DNA from: Thalassotalea sp. PS06
GTDB taxonomy: Bacteria; Pseudomonadota; Gammaproteobacteria; Enterobacterales; Alteromonadaceae
Assembly (NCBI RefSeq): GCF_007197775.1
Contig: NZ_CP041638.1
Span: 806,001 to 870,000, forward strand
DNA length: 64,000 bases
Reading direction: 5' to 3'
Shown here: positions 44,174-54,424 of the stretch, in pieces
Numbering within the stretch: the first letter of the stretch is position 1
How the letters are laid out: each line of letters opens with the position of its first letter
Made by a program: the position numbers and the translations under genes
Notes under the pieces: generated by a model
Database searches by the model: none
The model's input: only the letters and a program-made list of their open reading frames with translations
What the model was told of the DNA's origin: nothing

Positions 44174-45253
44174 ATGGAAAATAAATCCGTTTCACGTCTT
44201 CCTTTAATCTTATTAGCTGTTGTTTTAACAGCATTAATTGTATATCTGCAATGGCCAGAACAAAGTTCTGAGCGAGAGCGCCGCGCTCACACCGTCACCG
44301 TCAAAACGTCTCCGGTAATTCGCGCTGAATTTAGCGACGAGTTTGAAGCACTGGGTACCGCAAATGCGAATGAGCAGGTGATTATCACCGCTCAGTATTC
44401 AGACATCGTTGAGAGTATTCACTTCGATGATGGCGACAAGGTAGAGAAAGGCGATATATTGGTACAGCTTGCCAATACAGAAGAAGTGGCGAAAGTCAAA
44501 GAACTTGAGTCTGACCTTGCTGAAGCAGAGTCGCAACTTCGGCGCTTTAATGATCTTCTTGCCCGCAACGTGGGCAGTATTTCTCAGCGTGATGAGCAAT
44601 TATCAAAAACTCAGTCAATCCGGGCGCAGCTAAAAAGTGCCCAGGCGGTATTAGATAACCTGACTATCAGGGCGCCTTTTAGTGGCCAGCTTGGGTTTCG
44701 TCAGGTTAGTGTCGGCGCTCTGGTCAGCAATGGTGAGGCCATTACCTCGTTGGATGATCTGGATATGATTAAAGTCGATTTTTCAGTTCCGGAACGGTTC
44801 TTACCTACCGTGTCTGTTGGCCAGACGATTAAAGCGCGTAATGTTGCCTACCCAGACGAATTATTTCGCGGCACGGTAACCAGTATCGCATCGCGTATCG
44901 ACGCTCTGACCCGCACGGTAAAGATACGTGCACAGCTCCCTAATTATGAAGGGAAATTGCGCCCGGGAATGCTGATGGGGATTACAATTAAGCGCAAAGT
45001 CGAAGAGATTATGCAGCTGCCTGAAAGTGCCGTGATCCCATTCGAAGATAGTCATTTCGTATTTGTAGCAGACCAAGGGGTTGCAAAACGCAAGCCGGTA
45101 GTTATCGGTCGTCGTAAGCCAGGCATTGTTGAAATTATCAGTGGCCTGGATTTAGCCGAGGATGTCGTGGTTGAAGGGGCTCTGAAGCTCCGTGATGGCG
45201 CCAAGGTCAAAATTGTCAATGATAACCAGGCTACGGTGAAAGGAGGCAAATAA
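44174..45253 (+). CDS. RND efflux periplasmic adaptor (membrane fusion protein)
   Basis: A 359-residue adaptor linking an inner-membrane RND pump to an outer-membrane channel. An N-terminal membrane segment (residues 9-26) leads into a lipoyl half-motif (IHFDDGDKVEKGDILVQLAN), a coiled-coil hairpin (about residues 105-155), the second lipoyl half (LTIRAPFSGQLGFRQVSVGA) and beta-barrel domains. Its stop overlaps the pump gene start as TAATG, with GGAGG just upstream, so the two are translationally coupled. No outer-membrane channel gene is adjacent. Confidence 0.93.
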   Translation: MENKSVSRLPLILLAVVLTALIVYLQWPEQSSERERRAHTVTVKTSPVIRAEFSDEFEALGTANANEQVIITAQYSDIVESIHFDDGDKVEKGDILVQLANTEEVAKVKELESDLAEAESQLRRFNDLLARNVGSISQRDEQLSKTQSIRAQLKSAQAVLDNLTIRAPFSGQLGFRQVSVGALVSNGEAITSLDDLDMIKVDFSVPERFLPTVSVGQTIKARNVAYPDELFRGTVTSIASRIDALTRTVKIRAQLPNYEGKLRPGMLMGITIKRKVEEIMQLPESAVIPFEDSHFVFVADQGVAKRKPVVIGRRKPGIVEIISGLDLAEDVVVEGALKLRDGAKVKIVNDNQATVKGGK

Positions 45254-48200
45254 TGATCCTTTCTGATTTATCGGTAAAACGTCCGGTTTTTGCGACCGTA
45301 ATCAACCTGTTGATTGTTACCTTCGGTATCGTTGCCTTCTTAATGCTGCCGCTGCGCGAATATCCGGATACGGATACGCCAATTATCACAGTGTCAACCA
45401 AATACAATGGTGCGTCTGCGGCCATTGTCGAAACCAAAATTACTCAGGTTCTCGAGGACAGGATCAGCGGTATTGAAGGGGTCAAAAATATCACCTCATC
45501 GTCCCGTGATGGTCGTTCGAGAATATCCATCGAATTTAATATCGACCGTGATATTGATGGCGCCGCGAACGACGTTCGCGACAAAATTTCTTCGGAAATT
45601 GGTCGATTGCCTGAGCAGGCTGAAGCACCTGAAATTCAAAAGGCCAATGATGATGAAGATGTTATTGTCTGGTTCACCCTGCAGTCAGAAGTCTTTAATA
45701 CGCTGGAATTAACCGATTATGCGAATCGCTATATTGTTGACCGGTTCGCGGTGGTCAATGGCGTTGCCGAGGTAATGGTTGGCGGCGGCCGCACCTATGC
45801 GATGAAAATTGTGTTAAATCGCCAGGCAATGGCGGCTCGTGGCATCACCGTGGCGGATATTGAAAACACGTTGCGTAAAGAAAACATCGAACTGCCAGCG
45901 GGTGAAGTGAAATCAATTGATCGTAACTTTAACGTTCGCGTTGCCCGAAGTTACAACACCCCAGAAGATTTTGCCCAGATGGTTATCGCCCGAGGCGACA
46001 ACAATTCATTGGTTCGTCTTGGCGACATCGCTGACGTGAGCGTAACCGCCGAGGATGATGAGTCCATGTTCCGTGGTTATGGCGAAAATATGGTTGGACT
46101 GGGCATTATCAAGCAGTCCACAGCCAATACCATCGAAGTCGTGCAAGCCGCTCGTGATGAGATGGCAGTGATCAAAGATAACTTGCCGGCAGGAACTACC
46201 ATCATCCCAAGCTACGATTCTTCGATTTTCATTAAACAATCCATCGATGAGGTATATAACACCCTAGGCATCGCCATGTTAATGGTGGTGCTGGTGATAT
46301 TCATTTTCCTCGGCAATGTTCGCGCAACCTTTATTCCGGCAGTTACTGTACCGGTCGCTCTGATTGGCTCAATGATCATCCTTTCGGCGCTCGGGTTTTC
46401 GATAAACTTGTTAACACTATTGGCGTTAGTGCTGGCTATCGGCCTGGTGGTGGATGATTCCATTGTTGTTCTGGAAAACATTTACCGCCGCATTGAAGAA
46501 GGAGAAACGCCGCTGATGGCGGCATACAACGGTGGTCGTGAAGTAGCCTTTGCGGTTGTCGCGACCACATTGGTTTTGGTTGCGGTATTCGTACCGCTAG
46601 TGTTCTTGTCCGGTGACATTGGGCGCCTGTTTACCGAATTCGCTTTGGCAATTGCCGCGGCGGTAATTTTCTCTTCGGTAACCGCGTTATCACTGACGCC
46701 GATGATGTGTTCTAAGTTATTGAAACACAGACAACGCAGCTCATCGTTAGGTCAGCTGCTTGATAAAGGCTTTGCAAAACTAGAAGCCCGTTATGGCAAT
46801 AGCCTGGTTTCGGTTGTAAAGCAGCCGTTCATGATCGTTGTCGTTATGGGGTTAGCCTTTGCCAGTCTTTGGGTATTGTTCGATAAATTACCTTCCGAAT
46901 ATGCGCCAAAAGAAGATCGCGGTAGTGCCTTTATGATCATGTCGGGGGCTGAAGGTGCGAGCTTTGAGCGTAACGCTGAGAATATGACCAAAATCGAATC
47001 GAAACTCATGGACTATTACGACGATGGCATCCTTGAGCGGGTTTTAGTTCGCGTCCCCGGCTTTGGCGGTACTGGCGGTATTGCCATTATCGGATTGCCT
47101 GATTGGGAAGAGCGTAAGGTTTCTTCTTTTGATTTTATGAACATGTTTAATCGCGATTTAGCGCAGCTTACGGACGTTCGCGCGTTCGTGATGATGCGAG
47201 GCGGCCTTGGTGGTCGCAGCGGTGGTGGCCAGTCGATCGGGTTTGTGCTTCAAGGTAATAATTACGAAGAACTGGCGCGCTGGCGTGACATTGTCATGGC
47301 CAAAGCTCAGGAAAACCCGAAAATCATTGGCCTCGACAGTGACTACAAAGAAACCTATCCGCAATTAATGGTAAACATCGATCGTGCCCGTGCCGCTGAC
47401 CTTGGGGTTTCGGTGGGAGATATCGGAGCCACGTTGGAAACTATGTTGGGTAATCGCCGGGTGACTACCTATCTTGAGCGTGGCGAAGAATATAACGTCA
47501 TGCTGGAAGGTGATGAAAACGATTATCGTAGCCCAAGTTCTATCGACAATCTGTATGTTCGCTCGTCGTCAACGGGGCAGTTAGTTGCACTTTCTAACCT
47601 GGTAACCATCAAAGAAAATGCAACGTCGTCGCGATTAAATCGCTATAACCGTCTGCGCTCGATTACCTTAACTGGTAATGTTGCCGACGATTACACCTTG
47701 GGCGAAGCCCTGGATTACTTGAACGATATCGTGAAAAGTGAATTGCCAGTAGAAGCGGCGGTGGATTACACCGGTCAGTCGCAAAAATTTAAAGAAACCG
47801 GTAACTCGATGCTACTGATTTTCTGTCTGGCGTTGCTAATCACTTACTTTGTGCTGGCGGCGCAGTTTGAAAGCTTTATTCATCCACTAGTTATCATGAT
47901 AACCGTACCATTGGCATTGGTAGGTGCATTGGCAGGACTGTATTTGTCTGGCATGAGCCTCAACGTATACAGTCAAATCGGTATCGTCATGCTCATTGGT
48001 CTGGCGGCGAAAAACGGTATCCTTATCGTTGAATTTGCCAACCAGTTGCGTGATAAAGGCGAAGCGTTTGAGCAGGCGTTAATTCATGCTTCAAAACAGC
48101 GTCTGCGTCCAATCGTGATGACGTCTTTCACCACCATTATGAGCTCGATTCCATTGGTATTGGCCTCAGGCCCAGGCTCTGAAAGCCGAATGGTGATTGG

Positions 48201-48351
48201 TGTGGTTATTTTCTGTGGTGTTGCTTTGGCAACTATCTTCACCTTGTTTATCGTACCGGGCGCATATTACTGGTTGTGTCGAAACACCCACTCTCCTGAG
48301 TACATCAGTCAGCAGATTGTTAAGCAGGAAACTCAGATATCTACCAACTAG
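45253..48351 (+). CDS. RND-family multidrug efflux pump, inner-membrane transporter
   Basis: A 1032-residue proton-driven HAE1-type pump. It starts LSVKRPVFATVINLLIVTFG, typical of RND pumps. Twelve membrane segments are arranged as two repeats with large periplasmic loops. The proton-relay aspartates are in GLVVDDSIVVLENIYRR near residue 400; the second repeat has the matching GLAAKNGILIVEFANQLRDK. It belongs with AcrB/MexB-type pumps rather than heavy-metal CusA types. Substrates are not predictable. A terminator follows at 48372. Confidence 0.94.
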   Translation: MILSDLSVKRPVFATVINLLIVTFGIVAFLMLPLREYPDTDTPIITVSTKYNGASAAIVETKITQVLEDRISGIEGVKNITSSSRDGRSRISIEFNIDRDIDGAANDVRDKISSEIGRLPEQAEAPEIQKANDDEDVIVWFTLQSEVFNTLELTDYANRYIVDRFAVVNGVAEVMVGGGRTYAMKIVLNRQAMAARGITVADIENTLRKENIELPAGEVKSIDRNFNVRVARSYNTPEDFAQMVIARGDNNSLVRLGDIADVSVTAEDDESMFRGYGENMVGLGIIKQSTANTIEVVQAARDEMAVIKDNLPAGTTIIPSYDSSIFIKQSIDEVYNTLGIAMLMVVLVIFIFLGNVRATFIPAVTVPVALIGSMIILSALGFSINLLTLLALVLAIGLVVDDSIVVLENIYRRIEEGETPLMAAYNGGREVAFAVVATTLVLVAVFVPLVFLSGDIGRLFTEFALAIAAAVIFSSVTALSLTPMMCSKLLKHRQRSSSLGQLLDKGFAKLEARYGNSLVSVVKQPFMIVVVMGLAFASLWVLFDKLPSEYAPKEDRGSAFMIMSGAEGASFERNAENMTKIESKLMDYYDDGILERVLVRVPGFGGTGGIAIIGLPDWEERKVSSFDFMNMFNRDLAQLTDVRAFVMMRGGLGGRSGGGQSIGFVLQGNNYEELARWRDIVMAKAQENPKIIGLDSDYKETYPQLMVNIDRARAADLGVSVGDIGATLETMLGNRRVTTYLERGEEYNVMLEGDENDYRSPSSIDNLYVRSSSTGQLVALSNLVTIKENATSSRLNRYNRLRSITLTGNVADDYTLGEALDYLNDIVKSELPVEAAVDYTGQSQKFKETGNSMLLIFCLALLITYFVLAAQFESFIHPLVIMITVPLALVGALAGLYLSGMSLNVYSQIGIVMLIGLAAKNGILIVEFANQLRDKGEAFEQALIHASKQRLRPIVMTSFTTIMSSIPLVLASGPGSESRMVIGVVIFCGVALATIFTLFIVPGAYYWLCRNTHSPEYISQQIVKQETQISTN

Positions 48352-48371
48352 TTACCGTTGCAACGATAAAC

Positions 48372-48396
48372 CAAGCCGGCGTGAGTCGGCTTTTTC
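48372..48396 (+). terminator. Intrinsic terminator of the RND operon
   Basis: AAGCCGGC, loop GTGA, GTCGGCTT with one G-T pair, followed by TTT. Confidence 0.8.
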
Positions 48397-48425
48397 ATAT
48401 CCATCACCGGCGTTTGTTAATCACT

Positions 48426-48634
48426 ATCAAGACACCCACCGTTAACAAGACACCCACCGTTAACAAGACACCCACCGTTAACAAGACACCCACCGTTACG
48501 AAGACATCCACTGTTAACAAGACACCCACTGTTAACAAGACACCCACTGTTATCAAGACACCCACTCACCCACTGTTATCAAGATACCCACCGTTACCAA
48601 GACATCCACTGTTAACAAGACACCCACTGTTATT
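48426..48634 (+). repeat. Tandem array of an 18-bp repeat, CAAGACACCCACCGTTAA
   Basis: Eleven units start at 48428, 48446, 48464, 48482, 48500, 48518, 48536, 48554, 48580, 48598 and 48616. The period is 18 bases except one step of 26, where CACCCACT is duplicated. Variants are CACTGTTAA, GAAGACATCC and AAGATACCC. The core is the same as in the 34-bp array at 3406 but the second half is missing. It follows the RND terminator in sense orientation. Because 18 is a multiple of three, the array is open in one frame (NKTPTV repeats), but this frame has no good start context. The gap 48635-48845 shows nothing else. Confidence 0.95.
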
Positions 48635-48845
48635 GATTGGCGAACACCGATTTTCTGCAGGAACAGGCCAATGGAGTCGGAGGAGGAGGAAAGTGATTAG
48701 GATTTGGTGTAGAGAAAGTATTAAATCCAGACTCAATAAATCTTTACATTTTAATTGCTTCTATACCTTGGATATTCTTTTAATTATTCGCACTTTTATC
48801 CATAATGATTTAACTAAATGAAATTCCACAGGATTGGTGATCTTA

Positions 48846-51641
48846 ATGATCTTTAAAAAGAATTTTTATTTTTGTCTGGCTTTTTCAACGGTAGTTTTTG
48901 GTTGCTCCAGTGTTGATGACAAGGCTTCGACTCAAACATCTCCATCAGTAAATCAAACCCAGAATCTTCCCAAGCACACCCTAGAATATGTGCGTAATGT
49001 CGAAGGTATCGATGAGTATATGCTAAGCAATGGCTTGAAAGTCCTATTGTTTAAAGACGATTCGCAGCCGAAAACTTTGGTAAATATTACCTACCGTGTT
49101 GGCTCTGTCCATGAAAAGTATGGCGAAACTGGTATGGCGCATTTGCTCGAGCATATGCTGTTTAAGGGCTCTACGAATTATCAGCAAATCGATAAAGAAT
49201 TCAAAAAGCGGGGCATGGCGTCGAATGCCAATACCTGGTATGACAGAACCAGCTATTTTGAGTCATTTGAAGCCAATGAAGACTCACTAAACTGGGCATT
49301 GGGTATGGAAGCGGATCGGATGATCAACGCGACCTTCACTGAAGAGCAGTTAAAGAGCGAAATGACGGTTGTTCGCAATGAAATGGAACGTAATGAAAAT
49401 TCTCCAAGCCGCATCCTGATGGCACGTCTGGCATCGGTTGCTAACCTTTGGCATAACTATGCCAATTCCACGATTGGCGCCCGCTCCGACGTAGAAAACT
49501 TCCCATTTCCTAAATTACGCGAGTTCTACAAAACCCATTATCGTATCGACAATGCAACCTTGATTGTTGCTGGTCGTTTCGACACCGACAAAACCAAAGC
49601 CCGGATTGAGGAAACCTTTGGCGCTATTGACCAGCCGGAGAAGCCCGTTGAAGAACTTTATACCCGTGAGCCAACTCAAGACGGTGAGCGTGTGGTAAAT
49701 CTTCGTCGTACCGGCGATGTGCCATTTCTTGGCCTTTACTATCACGGTCCATCCGGATTAGATCCAGATGCCGCGCCATTGCAGGTTCTACAGGTAATTC
49801 TTGCCGATGGCAGTCGAGGCCGAATTAAGAAAGATCTGGTTGATACCGGACTAACATCTGGCGGTACTCAGGTATCTTTCTTCTTAAAAGAAGGCTCACA
49901 GATCCTGTTCCTGGTCCAGGGTGAGAAAGGTCAGAATATCGAGAAATTAAAACCGCTGGAAAATGGTTTGATAAAACTTGCTGAAAATATCGAAAACAAG
50001 CCGATTACTCAGGAAGAGGTGGATTTTGCAAAAGCTTTACTTGCGAAACAGGTTGAGCAGGATATGCGCAACGCAACCGGTGTGGGTATGGCATTGGCTG
50101 AATATATCGCCAAAGGTGATTATCGCTATATGTTCTATTTCCGCGATTTAGTCGAGCAGGTTACTGTAGAGCAGGTTCAGGCAGTTGCGGAAAAATACCT
50201 GATCAGTTCAAACCGAACCCTAGGTCGATTCCTGCCAACGGAAAACCCACAACGAGCAGAAATTGCTAAAGTCCCCGTAGCCAGCGAAATCCTTGGCGAT
50301 TATGTTGGCCGCGAAGCCGTCGTTGCTGGCGAAGTTTACGATAATAGCGTCGAAAACATTAAAGCTCGCCTTTACACCCAAACCTGGGAGTCCGGCACCA
50401 AAGTCAGCGTCTATCCGAAAAAGCTTCGCGGTGAAGAAGTGTTAATCAGAATGTTTTTCCCAAATGCCGATGCAGATGCTCTGACCGGCCAGGCGACAGC
50501 CATGGGGTTGATTGGCTCACAGATTAAAGCGGGCAATGCTAAATATACCAAGTCGGAAATTGCTGACCGACTAGATCAACTGAAATCTTCTTTATCGTTT
50601 GGTTCAAATGCAGTGGGTGAGTTCAGTATCAATATCAAAACCGATGTAAACAATATGCCGGCAGTTATTGATTTTATGGGAGAGCTACTAGCCGAGCCAA
50701 GCTTCCCGGAAAAAGAGCTGAATATCACCAAAAAAGGTATGATTGCCGGTTTAAACCAAAGCCGTACCGAGCCAGGCACGGTTGCGTTAAACAGTTATCG
50801 CGAGTCATTGTTTGATTATCCTAAAGGACATCCAAAAGCTTACATGACCATTGATGAGCAAATTGAAGCCATTCGGGCTATCGACAGCGCAAAACTTGAA
50901 AAACTGTATAAGCAATTCTTCGCTATCAACCATGGTCATATTGCGGTTGTTGGCGATGTTAACAGCGAAGCGGTATCTGAGCATCTGCTGGCGGTATTAA
51001 ACCCATATACGTCGGATATGGATTACCAATATATTCCAATTAATTTAAAAGATGAGCAAGGCCTGGTGGTAAGTTCAGAAACGCCAGATAAAGCCAATGC
51101 GTCGGTTTATATGATTAATCCTATTAAGATCAAATCAACCGATGATGATTACCCTGCGCTTTATATAGCCAATTCTATTTTCGGTGGTGACCCGTTTACC
51201 TCAAGAATCGGAGCCCGAATTCGGGTGAAAGAAGGCTACAGCTATTCTGTAGGTTCTGGGCTACAAGCCTCCACCCAGGATGACACTGGCGTGTTTTATG
51301 CCACAGCGATATCGGCACCGGAAAATATGGAAAACGTTATCAAGGCTTATCAGGAAGAAATTGCCAAGGTGGTTAATGAAGGCTTCACCGATGAAGAAGT
51401 GCAAACCGCTATCGATGGTTACCTAAGCTCTCGCAAGCGTCAATGGGCAAGTGATGCCTATGTCGCCGGTGTTCTTATTGATGCCAGTGAAGAGCAGCGT
51501 GATTTAAGTTATTACGATGAGCGAGCGGCTGAATACAAGCAGCTGACCACAGAAGATGTGAACGCCGCATTTAAAAAGTACATTGCTTCGCAGCAGCCGA
51601 ATGTATTTAAAGCCGGAGACTTTGCGAAACTAGCAAAATAA
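48846..51641 (+). CDS. M16-family zinc peptidase lipoprotein
   Basis: A 931-residue pitrilysin-type peptidase. The signal peptide ends with the lipobox VVFGC near residue 20. The active half has the inverted zinc motif HLLEH near residues 98-102 and the third ligand region TVVRNEMERNE about 75 residues later. Four M16 domains fit the length, and the C-terminal half (residues 500-930) lacks the zinc motif, as usual. The ATG at 48846 is used; GTG 48837 and TTG 48834 are in frame but sit too close to AGGA. Confidence 0.9.
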   Translation: MIFKKNFYFCLAFSTVVFGCSSVDDKASTQTSPSVNQTQNLPKHTLEYVRNVEGIDEYMLSNGLKVLLFKDDSQPKTLVNITYRVGSVHEKYGETGMAHLLEHMLFKGSTNYQQIDKEFKKRGMASNANTWYDRTSYFESFEANEDSLNWALGMEADRMINATFTEEQLKSEMTVVRNEMERNENSPSRILMARLASVANLWHNYANSTIGARSDVENFPFPKLREFYKTHYRIDNATLIVAGRFDTDKTKARIEETFGAIDQPEKPVEELYTREPTQDGERVVNLRRTGDVPFLGLYYHGPSGLDPDAAPLQVLQVILADGSRGRIKKDLVDTGLTSGGTQVSFFLKEGSQILFLVQGEKGQNIEKLKPLENGLIKLAENIENKPITQEEVDFAKALLAKQVEQDMRNATGVGMALAEYIAKGDYRYMFYFRDLVEQVTVEQVQAVAEKYLISSNRTLGRFLPTENPQRAEIAKVPVASEILGDYVGREAVVAGEVYDNSVENIKARLYTQTWESGTKVSVYPKKLRGEEVLIRMFFPNADADALTGQATAMGLIGSQIKAGNAKYTKSEIADRLDQLKSSLSFGSNAVGEFSINIKTDVNNMPAVIDFMGELLAEPSFPEKELNITKKGMIAGLNQSRTEPGTVALNSYRESLFDYPKGHPKAYMTIDEQIEAIRAIDSAKLEKLYKQFFAINHGHIAVVGDVNSEAVSEHLLAVLNPYTSDMDYQYIPINLKDEQGLVVSSETPDKANASVYMINPIKIKSTDDDYPALYIANSIFGGDPFTSRIGARIRVKEGYSYSVGSGLQASTQDDTGVFYATAISAPENMENVIKAYQEEIAKVVNEGFTDEEVQTAIDGYLSSRKRQWASDAYVAGVLIDASEEQRDLSYYDERAAEYKQLTTEDVNAAFKKYIASQQPNVFKAGDFAKLAK

Positions 51642-51658
51642 TCGGCGGTTTCAATATT

Positions 51659-51690
51659 AAAAAAGCGCTTACCTGGTAAGCGCTTTTTGC
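51659..51690. terminator. Bidirectional terminator between the M16 peptidase and TonB receptor genes
   Basis: AAAAAGCGCTTAC, loop CTG, GTAAGCGCTTTTT. The stem is perfect, with A and T tracts on either side, serving both convergent genes. Confidence 0.93.
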
Positions 51691-51710
51691 GTTTTTATTG
51701 CTAGCAAAGA

Positions 51711-54110
51711 TTAAAACGTGGTTTCAAATTTCAAACCGATTTGCGGGAATACATCGCCGTCATCCTCTTCGGACAAACCGGTAGTTGGAATGAAATCTTC
51801 CTCACCAGTCGATGGGGTGGCGAGAACGTTAACGATATCCAAAAAGGCAATAACGTTAACAGGACCCAGGGTTTTAAAGTAATCAACACGCACATTTAAT
51901 TGGTGGAAATTATTTTCTCTGATGGTGTTGTTAGTCGTGTATTCCTGGGAAAAACGCAACGGATTTCCATCACCCAAAACATTTTCATTAACGGTAAACT
52001 CATCCGTTGGTGTTCCGGTAAAGTATTTCCAGCGAGCACCGACTTTCCAGTTTTTGTTAATTTCCCACTGAGCACCCAAGGTAAACACATGGGGGCGGTT
52101 AAAATCGGCGTCATACTCGCCTTCGCCATCCATGTCATCTAAGCGCGCATCATTGTAAGAATAGGTGGCAATTGCCGACCAGCCATTGTCGAAATATCGG
52201 GTGAGAACGGTATCTAATCCGTAAGTGGTTCCTTCACCATTATTGCTTAAATCACCATCGGTGCGATTGCCATCAACCACTAACTTATCAAGTTGTTGAT
52301 AGTAGACTTCTGCCAACAAGTTATAAGTGTCGGTTAATCGCCAGTTACCACCAACGGAGAAGTGGGCGATACGCTCGTTTTGCAAAGAACGGTTTGCTTC
52401 ACTTGAGGCTCTGTCGACAAAACTTGGTGCTTGATAGAAAATGCCAGAGGTAAATGTATATTGGCTACCAACCACAGGCGACCAGCTGATATTCAGGCGT
52501 GGAGATAACAGGTTTTCGTCGGACAATTCGTCTCTGTCGTAACGAAGGCCGGTATTAAACTGCCAATCATTATATTGAAATTCCTGCTCTGCGTATGCCG
52601 CATATGAGGTCGCTTTAATGGCATACTGTGAATCGATAAATTCCGGTTGCAGGACGATATACTTTTGTGAAGGATCGGGACGAAAATCGTCTTGCTCGTA
52701 GATATAGCGAATCCACGGGTCGGATAATTCCTTGAAAAAATCCAGATCAAATCTGCGGGCTTCAGCACCGGCACTGAATTCGCCGAAGCGATTTAAGGTG
52801 GTGAAGTCAAATCGTAAGCCCAGTTCGGTTTCTTTTTCTGAAAAGGTGAGGATATCACGGCGAACCGGGAAATCTTCAAAAGGGGTGCCTTCAGGTACTA
52901 AATCGGGATACGATTCTCCCTGACTAGTAAATTTGTCGCTGTTGCGATAGTAGACATTGCTGCGTAGCTCACTATCTTCACCCAATAACGTATTCCAGGT
53001 AAAGCCCACCAAAGTCGAGTCCTGTTCATTGTAACTGACTTCAACTTCTTCGAAATTTACTGATGCCGCAACGTGCTCGAGATCGCGACGATACTCCTCA
53101 GGTGAATAGAGAAATAAAAATTCGATACTGTTATCGGGATTTACCTCAGTCGTGGTTTTTAACAGGACGTCGGAAAGTACCGGCTCGCCAATATCCTCTT
53201 CGCCAATTACCTCAAATAATCGACCAAAATCCAGCTGCCTGGCGTTAAAGACTAATTGTGTATCATCATCAAACCCGCTAGGCCCTTCATAACCTACCTC
53301 AAATCCGGCGATATCAAACCGTATGGAAGCGGTCGGTGTTGCCCCGCCTTCGATAACATCCAGCCTTAATAAAGAACCGGCTTTACCGCCATAAGCGGCG
53401 CCCCAGCCACCTGGAGAAAAGTATGCGCCCTCAATCATATTCGGTGCGAATATCGAGAATCGTCCACCGCCGTCGACATCTTCAAGTTCGCCAAGGGATG
53501 CATCGAAATGCACAACCTTATCAAATGGCATGTTATCGACATATATGAGGTTGTCTCTCGGGCCGCGGCCGCGAACGCTGAAACTGGCAAACTCGCCAGT
53601 TGAGGTTAAACCTGGCATTCCATCCAAGGCTCTTAGCACATCACTACCACCACCAATGGCACTGCGCAGCGCTTCTCTATTCATATAAGAGGTAGATACG
53701 GGCTCTGATGGGGCATTCGCGGTTTGAGTGGCGATAACGCTTATTACCTCAATATCATCACCTTTTGGCAGCAACAGGTTTACCGACGTAATTTTATCCC
53801 GGGTAATCCGAATACTGTTCTCAACAACAGTAACATAGCCATCTTTTTCAGCTTTCAAATCGTATAGTCCCGGCGGTAATTGCTTAAATAAGGCCAGACC
53901 ATTTTCTGTAGATTGCAGCTCGTAATTGTTGCCAGAGCGATCACTAAGAAACAGGTTTACATCGTTAATTGCCCTTGAAAATGCCTGGGTCTTTACGGAA
54001 ATTTTTAATGACCCAGCATCTTCAGCAGCGAATACCTGGTTACTGGAGAATGAGAGGGTGACTGCCAAGGCAATGGCGTTAAATTTATTTAAATTGCGAG
54101 TTAATGTCAT
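51711..54110 (-). CDS. TonB-dependent outer-membrane receptor with an N-terminal carboxypeptidase-regulatory-like domain
   Basis: A 799-residue outer-membrane protein. A signal peptide (ending NQVFAAED) is followed by a beta-sandwich domain (about residues 32-105, with GLALFKQLPPGLYDLKAEKD), a plug domain (SFSVRGRGPRDNLIYVDNMP near residue 175), and a 22-strand type barrel ending in Phe. Proteins of this kind take up siderophores, glycans or peptides; the ligand is unknown and no partner genes are nearby. The 54111-54353 stretch upstream has no gene. Confidence 0.9.
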   Translation of the reverse strand: MTLTRNLNKFNAIALAVTLSFSSNQVFAAEDAGSLKISVKTQAFSRAINDVNLFLSDRSGNNYELQSTENGLALFKQLPPGLYDLKAEKDGYVTVVENSIRITRDKITSVNLLLPKGDDIEVISVIATQTANAPSEPVSTSYMNREALRSAIGGGSDVLRALDGMPGLTSTGEFASFSVRGRGPRDNLIYVDNMPFDKVVHFDASLGELEDVDGGGRFSIFAPNMIEGAYFSPGGWGAAYGGKAGSLLRLDVIEGGATPTASIRFDIAGFEVGYEGPSGFDDDTQLVFNARQLDFGRLFEVIGEEDIGEPVLSDVLLKTTTEVNPDNSIEFLFLYSPEEYRRDLEHVAASVNFEEVEVSYNEQDSTLVGFTWNTLLGEDSELRSNVYYRNSDKFTSQGESYPDLVPEGTPFEDFPVRRDILTFSEKETELGLRFDFTTLNRFGEFSAGAEARRFDLDFFKELSDPWIRYIYEQDDFRPDPSQKYIVLQPEFIDSQYAIKATSYAAYAEQEFQYNDWQFNTGLRYDRDELSDENLLSPRLNISWSPVVGSQYTFTSGIFYQAPSFVDRASSEANRSLQNERIAHFSVGGNWRLTDTYNLLAEVYYQQLDKLVVDGNRTDGDLSNNGEGTTYGLDTVLTRYFDNGWSAIATYSYNDARLDDMDGEGEYDADFNRPHVFTLGAQWEINKNWKVGARWKYFTGTPTDEFTVNENVLGDGNPLRFSQEYTTNNTIRENNFHQLNVRVDYFKTLGPVNVIAFLDIVNVLATPSTGEEDFIPTTGLSEEDDGDVFPQIGLKFETTF

Positions 54111-54353
54111 AAGACGAGAGCACCCTTGTTATTGTTATCCAAGGTTAGGATATAAAACAGTGTGTAAAATTTTTGTGACCAATGCAAAATTTACTTCAGA
54201 ATGTTTGGCCTAGATCACTGTTAATATTAACTTTCTTGAATTTCTTAAGGATAAGTGCAAGTTGCTGAAGCTGCCATTTTTTGTTTGCCGGTGAAAGTAT
54301 GGGAAAGAAATGTAATTGTGATCGGTTAGCTGTGAGGGTTAGCGCCAATTGTT

Positions 54354-54385
54354 ATTAAAAAAATGGCCAGTGAATACTGGCCATT
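54354..54385 (-). terminator. Intrinsic terminator of pheA
   Basis: AATGGCCAGT, loop of four, ACTGGCCATT. On the minus strand it is followed by a run of T (plus-strand A at 54357-54363). Confidence 0.92.
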
Positions 54386-54424
54386 AAGAATTGTTTAAAG
54401 TCGTTTTGCCCGGAACTTTCCGTC

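Noticed and set aside
48381..48821. 146-residue ORF with NKTPTV repeats as a protein gene
   Set aside because: It is the translation of the tandem repeat with no ribosome-binding site, begins inside the RND terminator region and has no recognisable domain at either end.
54111..54353. Fur box or other operator before the TonB receptor
   Set aside because: No palindrome of the Fur type was found; the region is only AT-rich.
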